Assembly: GCA_030761205.1 (NCBI GenBank)
Contig: JAULJL010000033.1
Location: forward strand, 5,153,501-5,217,500
Source of the DNA: Fremontodendron californicum
Taxonomy: Eukaryota; Streptophyta; Magnoliopsida; Malvales; Malvaceae
Length of the DNA stretch: 64,000 nucleotides
Direction of reading: 5' to 3'
The notes under the pieces were generated by a model that was not told the DNA's origin, did not search any database, and saw only the letters and a program-made list of their open reading frames with translations. The translations under genes were made by a program, and so were the position numbers. Positions 13,357 through 25,899 of the stretch are shown here, one piece after another; the stretch's first letter is position 1; each line of letters begins with the position of its first letter.

Positions 13357-13372
13357 ATGCTCACTTGAGCAT
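13357..13372. other. conserved LTR palindrome
   Basis: ATGCTCA-CT-TGAGCAT is a perfect 7-bp inverted repeat with a 2-bp spacer. The same site sits at the equivalent place in C (28625-28640), B's 3' LTR (31654-31669), D's 3' LTR (56738-56753) and, slightly altered, D's 5' LTR (37065-37080). A CCAAT motif lies just upstream. Confidence 0.6.
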
Positions 13373-14389
13373 ACTTGTGGAAGATTAAAGAGTTGTCAAA
13401 TTGATTATTCTACCTTTGTGATTTTTTTACTTAGCCAATTTTTGTCTAACTTTTTAGAGGTATTAGCTATTGTTTGTATGTCTTTAGGAAAGTCTCCAAC
13501 ATTTTTACTTTTATTTTTAAATGATTTTATCAAAAGCAAAAAAAAAATATGTTTTGGCAAAACAACTTTTCACCCAATACTCGAACTTTCTCGATTTTTT
13601 CTGGGAAGTCATCTTTAATCAGAAAATTAAGCTAATTTTCTTGTGTAGTTTTACATGTTCTAAGTGTCCAATATTGTTTTTAGATTTTTTTGAATTTTTA
13701 AAAATAGGTAAAAAAAAAATCATGACTTTCAAACTGGACAGTAGAGGCAGATTTGAATTCAAAAGAAAAACAATTATTAAATTTGGCTAAGGTATTTAGA
13801 GGGTTTGGTTAGGAACTTTAACTACTGTCCTAGCTTGGTTTTTAGACTATTTTAAACTTTAAAAATGATTTTGAAAACCTTGGGTTAAGGGTGGTCAAGT
13901 CCGAGATTTTAAACTTAGGAAATTAGAGCCTTTTTCAAAGGGAATTCAATCATGAATTATTTTTCATCCAATATTTTCAAAATTGTATTCAAACAATCAC
14001 AAAGTTTTTTTTTTTGTTTTAGAAAATTTAATTTGATGTATTTTCGTAAGGTGGCCAGATATCTTTTTAGATATACGAATTTCCTTATTTAAAGGAAAAA
14101 ATACACTTTCATGCATTGCATTTTCCATATTCATGCATATTGTATAATATATGATTTTTTTTCTATGATAATCTCTATGATATTGTTATTATTTTGATTT
14201 ATATTTTTTGGCGTTATGTTGTTTGTTATATGGTTTTGAATATTTTATGCTATTCTATGTTTTTTATTTAGTCATTTATTTTTGTCATATTATTTAGCAT
14301 ATAATATGTTCATGCATTACTATTTTTATTTTTATTTTTATTTGCATGCATATTTCATGATTGCATTAATTTATGTTTTATGTCATTTC

Positions 14390-14760
14390 ATGTCACTTAG
14401 GACATTTCATTTCATTTAGGATATTTTATTTCATTTAGAATATCATGTCATTTAAATAATATCATTTCATTTAGAATATACCATGTTACTTAGGTTCTTT
14501 CCTTTCATATAGAATATATTATGTCACTTAGGACATTTCATTTCATTTAGGGTATTTTGTTTCATTTAGGATATTTCATTTCATTTAAATTTGCTATGTC
14601 ATTTAAATCATATCATTTCATTAGAATATATCATGTTACTTAGGATATTTCATTTCATTTAGAACATATCATGTTACTTAGGATATTTCATGTCATTTAG
14701 AATATGCTATGCCATTTAAATTAAATCATACCATTTAGGTAGCATTATATTATTTAGACT
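14390..14760 (+). repeat. 'tttcatttcatttag' array in LTR
   Basis: Imperfect units of about 20-25 bp repeat 'atttcatttcatttag' and 'tgtcacttaggac'. Equivalent arrays lie near 29590-29760, 32540-32850, 38080-38235, 57700-57855 and 60280-60600. Confidence 0.8.
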
Positions 14761-15499
14761 TTGCTATGTCTTTTTATTTATGTCACCCATATTCATATTC
14801 ATATTTTTTAAAATGTTTCGAAAATGGTAATGATTTTCAATAAAATAAAGATATTCCCGAGTTAAAATAATTCATGAGTTCTCTGTCGGGTTGGCTGGGG
14901 AGGATATAATCAATTATCATTAATAACAAAATATCTTCTTTAAAACGAGAATGATTCAGAAAGTTTTCCAAACTAATAAAAATTTCTATATTTTGCCACG
15001 TATGTTGGGGAATATAGGAAAATTTTGAATTAATAAATTCTGGATCATTTTCAATTAAAAATGGAATTATTTTTCTTTAAATGAGAATAACTTGAAATAC
15101 TAAATTAAAAACAAACTTTTTATCGAGTCTTGAGATAACACATGATTAATAAGGTACCGTTTTATACGGGCGTTATGGGGGTGCTAATCCTTCCCCACAC
15201 GAAACTGTGTCTCAAACCCGATTCTTCGATTTTCTCTGGTTTATAACGTAGACTTGAAATTGGTTTTTAAAATGTTTTAATTAATTTTAAAATATTTTAC
15301 AAAACCGGTTTTAATAGGTGGCCGATCACACATAGCTAAAAAAGATTGGTGGCGACTCCATGTCTTTTTCAAGGTCATTTTCAAAACCTTCATTTTTCAA
15401 GAGGAATTAATTCGACTTTTCCTCGGTTTTTTTTAATGTCACGCTTAACGAATATAAAGTCTTGCAATGAGACTTGTTATTTTTTTGGTTGCGACAGCT

Positions 15500-15516
15500 T
15501 GGCGACTCCTCTGGGG
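15500..15516 (+). other. primer-binding site, tRNA-Arg type (element B)
   Basis: TGGCGACTCCTCTGGGG lies three bases after the LTR end and matches the recalled tRNA-Arg 3' complement at 15 of 17 positions. tRNA-Arg priming is typical of Ogre elements. Confidence 0.8.
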
Positions 15517-15854
15517 ACATTTAGAGAGTCAGGCCTAGAATTAGTTGTGTGTTATCAAAGTCTCGATTTTGTTGGTTTAAATGGTATTTAATTTTAATTC
15601 CCACGTTTTAAAAAAAAATAATAAGAATTTTGAGAATAACATGTGCATGCATGTTATTGTTGTTTTCTAGTTATTTTGGTGCATATATTGCTTAATTGTT
15701 GATTTATGTTGTTTAGTCTTATCGGGGTATTTAGAATCAGGGTTGTAGAATAGGTAGTGAAAGATTTGTTATTCCTCCTCACACACATTGCACTTGCATT
15801 TGCATATCATGAGCCCTATATCCCGGGTTCTGTCCCTTTAAGTGGAAGTAAAGT

Positions 15855-15950
15855 AGCTATACTCTCGTGATTAACAATCTGCATGGGTTAGCAAAATACT
15901 TTCAGAGTATAAATTACCTAAGCTCTCGTGATTAACAATCCGCATGGGCT
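15855..15950 (+). other. paired leader hairpins, element B
   Basis: Each copy has GTGATT, loop AAC, AAT, one bulged pyrimidine, then a GC/CGC-type 3' strand. The first (15855-15892) is closed by GCTA/TAGC and the second (15921-15950) by AGC/GCT. The two are 61 bp apart, and the same design is seen in D and E. Confidence 0.55.
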
Positions 15951-16676
15951 AGGGAAATAGGCTCTAACGAATTGAACCCGCTTTTATCGGGGTGCCTTAC
16001 TAGCCTTCACAGGCGACAATGAGGAACAATTCGGGTCCTTTTAGAACTTCGTTCACCCATATATAGTGAACCATAGAGCCAACATAGGCGAAGCCCTGAC
16101 AAATTTTTGATAGATATGCCAAAATTGGGAACACATGGAGGGACATTTTTAACCTTTTGTTACTTATTTTATATTCTGAATAAGGGTTGTAGATCGGGCA
16201 ACGATGTATGTACATTGCTCGTAATAAGTTTAATACCCTGCCCTGAAGGCATCGTGATTCCTAAATGAGTCGATAATGTTGGGGCAAGTGTTCACTAGCT
16301 TTTTAAAATTAAAAATATCAAAACATTCTTTTTCAAACATTTTTGCATTTTGCATATTTCATGCATGTGTGAATAAAGCATGTACATTCATAGTTGTATT
16401 TTTGATCTCATTCTTTGCAATAAACAGTTGGTAATAATCTCATTTGATGATTTCATAAACTGGTAGTGTTACATGAACATTTGCATATTGTACCATAGTA
16501 GGATCCACTACCCCTAAATTCTTTTGAAAATAATATGTTTGGTTTTTTATAGAGAAAACATGTTTCAAAAAAAATCATAGATTAAATTTGGAGGCAAATC
16601 TTGCATAATGAGACTTTTGAATAATCAAGATTTAGGTCCCACCATTTTCATGTAATCATTGGTTAATTTATTTGTA

Positions 16677-16960
16677 TCATTTTGACATCATGTTACAGTC
16701 ATAACATGCATGGTTATTCATTGTAGAATACATTTGTGATATACATGGTCATTCTTTGTACCTACCTTTGTGTTAAATCATTTATTATTTGCATGTATCA
16801 TTTTGACATCATGTTACAGTCATAGCATGCATGGTCATTCATTGTATAATACGTTTATGACATGCATGGTCATTATTTTTATATACCTGTGCATCAATTT
16901 ATTCATTTTTTAAATGCATCATGTTGGCATTAGATTGCATCCATGGCATACATAGTCATC
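16677..16960 (+). repeat. leader tandem repeat of B
   Basis: Copies starting near 16677 and 16798 share 'ttttgacatcatgttacagtcat' style wording, about 121 bp apart. A third, weaker copy starts near 16918. Confidence 0.7.
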
Positions 16961-17084
16961 ATAATTTCTCTATATATGTTCATGCTTTAATCATCTGTAT
17001 ATTCATACACATAAGAATAGAGCATGTACCTTCATAATTGTATTCTTAATATCATGACATTTTCATTTGCGTGAAAGGGGTTCA

Positions 17085-17948
17085 AGATATGAGGAATGAA
17101 TCAGAGGAATGATTGGGGTGCTTTAGAATGCAATCAAGAGGAGTTTGCACATGAAATCCGAGAAGTGAAAGAAAAACTCGCCAAAATGATGAAAATGTTT
17201 GAGGATATGGGTAAGAGTAAGGGGAACTTTCTCAGGGCTCTGCATCGTTTTCGGATCAACCAAAACTATTAGGTTAAGAACATATAATCCTTGCTAGATC
17301 TTGCGCTTGTCAATGCCACAAAGGTTGCAACCCTGACGAAATTATGGACAAAATCGTGAAAATGATTAAACCCGAGAGCCTGATACCAAAGATAGAAACC
17401 TCGATCTTGTACCATACCTGTAAACTCTTTTAGGTCCAAACCAGTATCCCCACCTTAATATGGTCCAATCATCCACTGGGATGACCATTACGGGATTTCT
17501 GAATCCCATTCCATTACCATTAATTGGCAGTTCGTATTTCTTCCCTCATCAAGCATCTTATCAAGCATCCGGGATAGGAACCTCGAATTATGTACAACCT
17601 CTAAAGGTCTCGTGTTCAAATCCATACCCTTGCCTTGTTATTCCACCTCTCCATGTAAATACTTCGGTTTGAACCTTAGTGCCACCACCAAGTGCCCCAA
17701 CTCCTAGGCCATGTGTGACTAAGAAACAACCCAAAAACAAGACTCAAGAGCAGTATGATCCCATTCCAATCAGCTACCAAGAGCTTCTCCCTATATTGGT
17801 ACAAGATCACATGGTTGCCTGTGTCCCGTTGAAACCCTTGTTACCACCGTATCCCAAGTGGTACAACCCAAGTGCAAAATGTGATTATCACTGCGAAATT
17901 GCTGGGCATAGCATTGAAGACTGTATAGCCTTCAAAAAGAAAGTGTAG
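17085..17948 (+). pseudogene. degenerate gag segment 1 of element B
   Basis: The start (17100-17220) can be read in pieces as a charged, probably coiled-coil gag N-terminus (HEIREVKEKLAKMMKMFEDM). A proline-rich linker follows at 17460-17672, then after a TGA stop (17670-17672) the same frame gives a zinc-knuckle-like CDYHCEIAGHSIEDC (17880-17925). The central gag domain found in the other copies is missing between the coiled coil and the linker. This looks like a gag with its core deleted, followed 0.6 kb later by a second, fuller gag. Family assignment rests on the knuckle and the linker. Confidence 0.6.
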
Positions 17949-18584
17949 TCTCTTATAGAGATCAAGTGAATTGATCCTAAGACACTGATTGATAGAGGGT
18001 TGGGAAAGCATAATTAGGATTGGGAGATTTACGAAAATGATCTAGAAAGACTTCGGTCTGATATGGTGTAATAGGATTTCACTTTTTCAGTAGCCGGCTC
18101 TTATAGCCTTAGGATGCTAGGAAGAATAAAATGCTTGTAAAAGACAGTTTTAACCACTGCTCAGATTTTGTAAACATGGTTTACACCTTGTGAACATTGA
18201 TATGGGAATGAATTGGTTATGTTTCAAATTTATGAGATGTTGATGATTAAATTCCTCCAATTCTCATTTCCTCCGTGATATCTTCCCCTTTGCATTTTGG
18301 CATCCAATCAATTATTTGTCATACCATACATTTCATTCATACAGGCAGCATGTTGGCATCATGATTGCATTTATTGCATATACGGTCAGCATGTTTCCAT
18401 TGTACATGTCCATACATCATATTGTTTAGGCTTCACGTGCATCAAATTGCATTCATGGCTCCTTCATCATGACACGCATTTGAAGGGATAAAATGGAAGT
18501 TGGCTTGGCTTTAAGAGTCTTTGAAAGAATTTCCATTTCAAATCAGAGGTATAAGAAGTACTGAGTATCCTTTTAATATAAGCT
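17949..18584 (+). other. spacer between two gag segments of B
   Basis: AT-rich, with no convincing coding frame. The segment 18340-18450 carries 'gcatgttggcatcatgattgcat' type wording like the leader repeat at 16677-16960, suggesting leader sequence was duplicated together with gag. Confidence 0.5.
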
Positions 18585-19995
18585 AGTGCTACGGAGAATG
18601 AACAAGTTGCCCGAATGGAAAGGGCAGAGGAAGAATTGCGAGAACAGCTAGCAAAGTCTCAAGCAGAATCTAAGGATCGTATGACTAAATTGATGGAGCT
18701 AATATCCACCGTAATCAAAGGATACACTGAAAACTTCGCTGCCAAAGAAGGGTTATAGGCACAAAAGGGTTAGAATGAGGTTGTAATGATGGATGTCCAA
18801 AACACAGTTAACCCCGTCAATGTCTTAAATTCAGATGATCCAGCTGAACAGGAAAAGATGAAAATGGTTGAGTCAAATATGGCTGAGTTGACAGATTCTC
18901 GAGAAAAATATCAGTTTTTAGATGAAAGGCTTCGGGTAGTAGAAAATATAGATGTATTCGGGAGTGTGGATGCGAAAGAATGATGTGTGGTCCTCGGTTT
19001 AGTCACTCCTCCTAAGTTCAAGATCCCTGACTTTGTGAAATATGATGGGACGAATGATCCTTCAGCCCACATCACTATGTTCTGCCGAAAGATGACAAGT
19101 CATATAGATAATGATAAGCTTCTGATTCACTACTTTAAGGATAGCCTCAGTGGGTCCGCGATTAAGTGGTATAGTCAGTTGAGCAAGGATCAGATTCGCT
19201 CTTGGAATTATTTGGCTAGGACTTTTCTAAACCACTACAAGCATATGACTGACATGACACCTGATCGTCTCACCTTGCAAAATATGGAGAAAAGAGCTAC
19301 TGAGAGCTTCAAAGAGTATGCTCAGAGGTGGAGAAACATGTCCACCCAAGTACAACCACCTTTGACACAAAAAGAAATCACCGTCCTTTTTGTGAGTACA
19401 CTACGGGCCCCGTACTATGATAGACTCGTCAGCAACGCCTCGAAGAATTTCGCAGATATGGTAATCTCAGGGTAGATGATTGAGAATGCTATCAAGAATG
19501 GGAAACTTGAAGGAGAAGGAACATCCAATGCCGAGAGAAATAGGGCACCTAGAAAGAAAGAGGAAGATGTCCAAGCTATGGGAAATTTCATCCCATATTC
19601 CCAATTTCCCTCATACTAATCATGTTCCCTACTTAGGTATCTCCAAGCCTTTATCCTTACCTACCGATCCAAGCACCTAATCCTATACCAATCTTTGCTA
19701 CAAGGCCTGCTTCGAGAAAATGACCATAGGACAACCAAGAAAGAATTCCAATCCCAATCCCTGACTACTGCCATTACTAATAAAGAATCAGTACCTTACC
19801 CCGGTACCTTTGAAAATAGCTCTAAATCCATCAGCAAAGAGTTATGACCCTGACAGCAAGTGTGATTATAACCTAGGGGTAATTGGGCATTCAACTGAAA
19901 AATGCAGACAACTGAGGGAAATGATTGAAAGTCTTATCCGCGATGGTATTTTGACACCGAAACTTATCAATCAGTGGAAGACCGTTTTACCGTAA
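18585..19995 (+). pseudogene. gag: gag pseudogene 2 of element B
   Basis: A single frame can be followed from a coiled-coil N-terminus (EEELREQLAKSQAESKDR, near 18630) through the gag domain (PPKFKIPDFVKYDGTNDP at 19005; RLTLQNMEKRATESFKEYAQ near 19265) to FADMVISG (about 19450). In-frame stops are TAG 18756-18758, TAG 18771-18773, TGA 18981-18983 and TAG 19473-19475. The frame shifts again in the linker after about 19590. The knuckle near 19858-19905 reads CDYNLGVIGHSTEKC, with N replacing the zinc-binding H. The tryptophan codon that is TAG in elements A and D is intact here (KEYAQRWRN). Non-functional. Confidence 0.85.
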
Positions 19996-22319
19996 ATCAG
20001 TTTCTTTCAGGGTTTTAGAAGGAGAATTACTACCTTTGAAGGATGTCAATAGGAGCATTTTGATGCATGTAGTTTCAGACCTTATGATGGAAACACTTGT
20101 CTCATGTCGACATTCATATGAATTAAATGAATTTTGAATTTTAAATGCTTTGTGTTTGTTGTGTTTTAGCAATAATTTGAATTTGTAAAAACAAGCATTA
20201 AGGAAGTTTTAATAATGAATAGTCTCGAGAATATTGATGATCATTGTTACAAATGACCCAATACCCTCTCCCCTCTCTTTTAGGCTTTCATAGGCCTAAA
20301 TCCCTTGGACTGAGACCACTTGGAAAACCTAATGCTTCAAAAAGTATATGAATGATTGAACTTCATAAAACCATTGTCATCATAGAATAAGCAAAGATGT
20401 AGATCCTAGTCTAGGTTATGAACAAAGGAACGAACTTTTTTAAATTTTTATGAACTCCTTGAAATTCAAACAAATGAGACATTCTTTCAAGAATTTAGAT
20501 CATGGTAATTTGGTGTGTGTCAAGGTTGTGCCAAAACCATTCATATCATTTTCAACAACCACAAAACACTAATTGCCCAAATATCACTTCATGGTTTACA
20601 CCCTGGTGCACAATGATTAAACTAGATTATCCCATGTCCTAGAGAAAACTCGTTTTTGGGTCATATTTTCCTTGTCTCTTCAAAGAACTCAGATTTGAAA
20701 CTCAGCCTTTTCAAAATAGACCTAGACTTTTTATGTTCCTCGTTGATACAAATTCTCATTGGTTAATCAAATTGGGGCATCATATGTGGAAATGATGGAT
20801 ACATGGTGAATAAGGATGGAACTAATACCTAAATCAGTGGGGCATGCGATGAAAAAAAATGCTAAAAAAGAATAAAAAATTTGTGATATCATGCATATGA
20901 GAATTCGGATGATTTCAAGTGCAAAATGAAATTTTGATTATCTAGTTCCCCTGAGGATTGCTTTTCAATGAGAATATTTGTGCTTGATATGAGAAATGGC
21001 CATATTTCATGTCCCTGTGACAAAAAGAAATTATCCATAGTCACCCCTTTTGAGTCGAAAGAATTTTTTCTTCTTTAAACCCTTATCAAGGATCACCCTC
21101 TACACTGAGGGGCAAATGCGAGGAAGGATCACTGAAAAATGAGTCCTAACTCAAAGACAAATACAAAGCAAATTGATCCCCAAATAAATATGGGTTCACT
21201 CTGTCAAAATAAAGATGCAAGAGAAAAACAAAAACAAAAAAGTGTGAAAAAGGTATGGCAAATGAAAGCCAAAGGCAAAGAAGAAAATAGCAAAGTCAAA
21301 AGGAATGAAAAGTCCAAAAGGGACAAATGCTTCAAAGAAAATCCTCCTCAAGAAATGATCCTTGATCTGATTACCCTTAAACACATATTTTGGGCCTATT
21401 TATCCTTTTTTTCTGAACCCCAAACCATGGCCTACATTACATGCTTTAAAAGTCCATTTTGATTAAGCATGAATATTTAACTTGAAGGGTTTTTCCTAAG
21501 ATTTTATCCCATCTCATCGAATTATCATTTCACTAAGGAAGAATTTAGAATTATCAAGTGCATGGTAACACAAAAAAAAAGGAGAAAGAAAAAATGGAAA
21601 GAATGAGACTCTAGGGCGAAAACCCAAAAATGGGCGTTCTAGAGTAAAATGGGAATTTTTGATGCCATATATGTTAGTGCCGATACCCCAAAAGAGAAGG
21701 TAATCTTGAAGAAGTGGTCATCAAGGAACATCTAAGAATTCATGAACCTCCTAAATTGTCAGCTCTATTCGGAGGATTGACTTCAAAAACAAATTTTTTC
21801 CCCTCCAAGATTAAACTTTCCAGTTTAAACATCCCAGCCAATCTTGACTCTTGTCAAAATGCCTTGATATGAAAACTAAAAGAATGTTGAATTTGTTTGA
21901 TTCTCAATGAATTCATGATTTATAAAACCTGTTCCATTTGTGAGCCTAGAAGGGACATACATTTTTCTTATGAAATTTTCTTTGATCAACCAAAATTTTG
22001 CTATACCAAGCATTGCCAATTCAAGTTGAAAAACCCAGATTGACACTTAGAGAAATTTTTAACAATGATCATCAGTCTTCAAAAGATTTGTACATCAGAC
22101 ACTGTGGGGTTAATATTTTTGTTAAGAAGTTTCAAAATGACAAAACAAATAAAGATATTTTTTGAAATACCTATTTTTGATGTTGACATGAGATAAGGGT
22201 TTTCCTAACCCAAGGTGTGGAACTACTAGGGTTAATCTTGATTTCCAAATATGTGAAGAAGAAATAGAACCTGGCAAGCAGACTTCTGTCAATAAGAGTT
22301 TGAAAACTGTTAGGGCGAA

Positions 22320-22800
22320 GGAAATAGCGTTTGCATCATTATCGATCTTTGCATTTGCATCATGTAGAAGCATTCTGCACGTTGTCAATCCTTGCATTTG
22401 CATAATTTAGAAGCATTTGCATAATGTCAATCTTTTCATGTGCATCATTCCATGAAGTAGTTGTGTTAACCCAATTTTCGCATTTGCATCATATAGAAGC
22501 TTTTGCAAATTGTTGACCTTTGCATTTGCATCCTTTTGTGAAGTAATTACGTTATTTGAGGATCATAAGACATTTGCCCCATTTAGAAGCATCTGCATCT
22601 TATCCAACATCTGCATCAATAAGCATTTGCATCAATCTAAGCCATTTGCATGTACACCATGAAGCATCTGCATCTTATCCAACATCTATATTTGCATCAA
22701 GAAACATTTGCATCAATTCAAAACATTTACATTTGCCATATGAGGTATGTACATCCTGTTAATCATTTGCACCAGCATCAAAAAGCATTCGCATCTTCTC
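22320..22800 (+). repeat. 'catttgcatc' repeat zone in 3' UTR of B
   Basis: There are many copies of 'gcatttgcatcat' and 'agaagcatttgcat' at irregular spacing. Short ORFs on both strands here are by-products of the repeat. Confidence 0.8.
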
Positions 22801-22839
22801 AAACTCTTCAGGTTAATTTTCAACAATTCTTCAAAGATC

Positions 22840-23560
22840 ATTCCTAAGACCTCCGGGCATCATTTTTAAAGTCGCATACAGCGCAAATTTCCAAATCATA
22901 GATCAGACCTTTGGGCACCATTTTTAAGACCTCCGGACATCAATTTTCCAAACCATTCCTAAGACCTACGAGTATCTTTTTTAAAGTTGCATAACGCAAT
23001 TTTCCAAATCATAGATCAAACCTCCGGGCACCGTTTTTAAGACCTCTGGGCACTAGTTTTCCAAACCATTCCTAAGACCTCCTGGCATCATTTTTAAAGT
23101 CGCATGCAGCGCAATTTTCCAAGTCATAGATCAGACCTCCGGGCACCATGTTTTAAGACCTCCAAGCATCAATTTTCAAAACCATTCCTAAGAACTCTGG
23201 GCATCATTTTTAAAGTCGCATACAGTGCAATTTTCCAAATCATAGATCAGACCTCTGGGCACCATTTTTTAAGACCTTCGGGCATCTTTTTTAAAATCAC
23301 ATACAACGTAATTTTCCAAATCATAGATCAGACCTCCGGGCACCATTTTTTAAGACCTTCGGGCATCATTTTTAAAGTCGTATACAGCGTAATTTTCCAA
23401 ATCATAGATCAGACCTCCGGGCACCCTTTTTTTAGACCTCTGAGCATCATTTTTAAAGTCGCATACAGCGCAATTTTCCAAATCATAGATCAAACCTCTG
23501 GGCACCATTTTTAAGACCTCCGGGCATAATTACTCAAAATCATGGATAAGACCTCTGGGA
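22840..23560 (+). repeat. 'acctccgggcacc' minisatellite in 3' UTR of B
   Basis: About seven units of 80-120 bp occur, each with 'gacctccgggcacc', 'atttttaa', 'gcatacagcgcaatt' and 'aatcatagatcag'. A smaller, related array is in D at 53485-53790. Confidence 0.85.
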
Positions 23561-23939
23561 GCCATATTCAGAAAGTACTTCTGGTTTCACCCAGGTCTTT
23601 TTCGACTTCTGGTTTCGCCTATGTCATCACCTTGAAAATTATATATGGTTTCGCCTAGATAGCTTTTTGACTTCTGGTTTTGCCCAAGTCATCACTTTCC
23701 AAATCGAACTCGTTTCCTTAAGACGGTTCGAGCCTTGATTAGTCAGGGAACTCAGTTTAAAGACAAAATCTTCAATTTACAGCTTTTTCAAACCCAAAAA
23801 AATGAAAAAATGAAAAAAAAAGAAAGAAAAAATGATGAATGAAAATTTCCTTTCCCTGTTCTTCACATATGGTTTCACTAACGGCTAGCCGGACAAAATT
23901 AGTGATTGTGTATCTTTTCCTGATTCCTGATTCTCAGCA

Positions 23940-25899
23940 TAGACACCTAATTTTGTCTAGACCAGTAAATCAGGTATGTTTTCTTCCTAAATTGATGTTT
24001 CAAAATGCAAAAAGACTTTTCTTATCCTGAAAGTGGTACTTCGTGGCTTAGTTTAAGAAAGCAGACATAAAAAGTCAAACTCAAAAAAGTCAACCTCAAA
24101 AAAGTCAACCCCAAAAATTCAACTACTAAAAAAGTCAACTCACTTTCAAAATCAAGATTTGAAGTTCAATTGAAAAATGGTGAAAGAATTTTGATAATCC
24201 GAGATCTATATTGAAAGATATGGAGTTCGAAAGTTGGTTTACGGAGATTCAGTAGAAAAGAAACCCTAGTTTAGAAAATTTGGGAAAAAGTGCTTAAATG
24301 ATCAAATTGGTCGGAATTGAAGGTTCCAAATGAAAGATAAGCACTGAATAAGGGCAATGGAGAAGCTACTTGGAAGAAAAGCTGAAGGAAAAGTCAATTC
24401 GGAAGAAAATCGAGAATTAGGGTTTTTACTGAATTTTGGTGAAATTGGGAAAATTTCAGAAATGGCCTGATTCGGCAAAATTAAAACCCCTGTTTGATGA
24501 GGAGTGATTAAACAAGGATAGCCCAAGGCTCAGTGTCAAGAAATTTTGAGAAAAGAGTCGATTGAAGGAAAAATGGAAAAACGAGGAAATTCCCGATAGT
24601 AAAAAAAGGAAAAATCAAATCAGATGGGAATTTGATTGTAAAAATTGGGCATTTTCGGACCAACTTCAATTCAATATATGAAAAGGCCCAGGAAAAGAAA
24701 ATCTGAAAATTGGACTTGTTTTGAGCAAAACTGGGCTTCAGAGGCAAAAGGGCAAAATTGGAAAATTTGGAAAAAATAGTAAATAAACTGTAAAAATTCT
24801 AAAAATTTAAAGATCTCATTATTAAATCATTTTGAAGAGATTGGCAAATAAAAATCTTGATTCGGAATTCGTTTTCAAAATGGCCAAATTCGAGGCCCAC
24901 TATGCAAAAATTCAAAAAGATAAATCCTAAAAAAATAGCAAATGAGTTCCAAAAATTCTAAAAACTTCCAGATCTCATTCTTAAATTATTTGGAAGAGAT
25001 TGGAGAAAGAAAATTTGGATTCGGAGTTCGTTTGCAAAATGGCCAAATCCCGAGCCCACTATGTAGAAATTCAAACAGATAAATCCCGAAAAAATAGGAA
25101 ATGAGTTCCAAAAATTATGAAAACTTCCAGATCACACTTTTAAATTATTTGGAAGAGATTGGTGATGAAAATTTTGGATTCGAAGCTCGTTTAAAAATGG
25201 TGAAAGTTCGGTACACAAAAGGGCAATTTTGGAAGAAAAAATCTAAAAACAAATAGCAAATGGACTTGAAAATTTTTGAAAACTTTCAGAATTCAATTTT
25301 TTATTATTTTGGAAGTATTGAAAGAAGAAAATTTCAATTTGGAGTCCGTTTTCTATTTATTTAGGTTCGGGGGTCAAAAAGGTCATTTTACCGATGAAAC
25401 CAAAAAGGGCTTTTCTTGCAATGGAATTGGGCTGAATTTTAAGAGGGCAATCAGCCAAGCCCTTGATGGAGATTAATTTTGCTGAGACATTTCATCTAAG
25501 GGCCAAGAGAGAAGATGAAGGTAGTTATTTTTGTGATCAAGCCTTTGAATTTGCAACACATGGACCAATGGTTGGAGAGGGATGATGTCATATTTATGAT
25601 CCTATTTATGACATCATCTTCATGATATCATATATTTAGGGGCTGATTATTCCAATCTAATTGTGGGATTTCTACATAAAAAGCATCTTTGATCAAAGAC
25701 CATTGGATGAAAATTGGTAGGGAAAATTCTAGAACCTACTACACTTTTCTAAGGCCATTCGGCCAAGCTATTGGGGGAGGGGCTGATTTCATTTTTTCAC
25801 AACCTTGAAAGGCTGAAAAAGGCAGTAGCTAAGGAGAAGAGGAGAAAAAAAAAGGAAAATGAGAGGCGAAAAAAGAAGAAAGAAAAGAAAAGTTTTGGT
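23940..25899 (+). repeat. 3' LTR of element B, left part
   Basis: It starts TAGACACCTAATTTTGTC. Compared with D at 53985-54010, about 21 bp are missing, taking the polypurine tract and the terminal TG. It is collinear with 10292-12258 of the 5' LTR. It is interrupted by solo LTR C at 25900 and resumes at 30533. Confidence 0.85.

Larger units (their letters stand above)
10290..15496 (+). repeat. 5' LTR of element B
   Basis: 5,207 bp, TGTAGACACC...TTGCGACA, followed by a primer-binding site. In order it holds the GTCAA cluster (10424-10507), tandem segments of about 110 bp around 11100-11700 (each with 'ccaaatcccgagcccactatg'-like wording), a T-rich pyrimidine/purine zone, the 'catgcat' block (13000-13330), a palindrome (13357-13372), 'tttcatttcatttag' arrays (14390-14760) and the conserved AATCCTTCCCCACACG segment near 15185. 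No ORF of substance is present. Confidence 0.9.
15517..17084 (+). other. 5' leader of element B
   Basis: Untranslated region. The segment 15740-16240 is shared with the leaders of E and D, including two hairpins (15855-15892, 15921-15950). The segment 16677-16960 holds three degenerate copies of a unit of about 121 bp containing 'catcatgttacagtcat'. No ORF1 is found, unlike element D. Confidence 0.7.
19996..23939 (+). other. 3' UTR of element B (pol absent)
   Basis: Gag is followed directly by sequence matching the 3' UTR of D, so all of pol has been lost. Shared blocks are 21040-21120 (ending GAGGGGCAAATG) and 21354-21470 (starting ATGATCCTTGATC). Two repeat zones follow, at 22320-22800 and 22840-23560. 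A T/A-rich stretch and 'gattctcagca' lead into the LTR at 23940. The segments 19996-21030 and 21480-22310 show nothing recognisable. Confidence 0.7.

Noticed and set aside
23104..23514. 136-residue open frame with internal repeats
   Set aside because: By-product of the 'acctccgggcacc' array in the 3' UTR of B. The unit is not coding elsewhere.
22320..23560. CRISPR-like look of repeats and spacers
   Set aside because: Repeat units vary in length and sequence, the spacers are themselves repeats, and the context is a plant retrotransposon.
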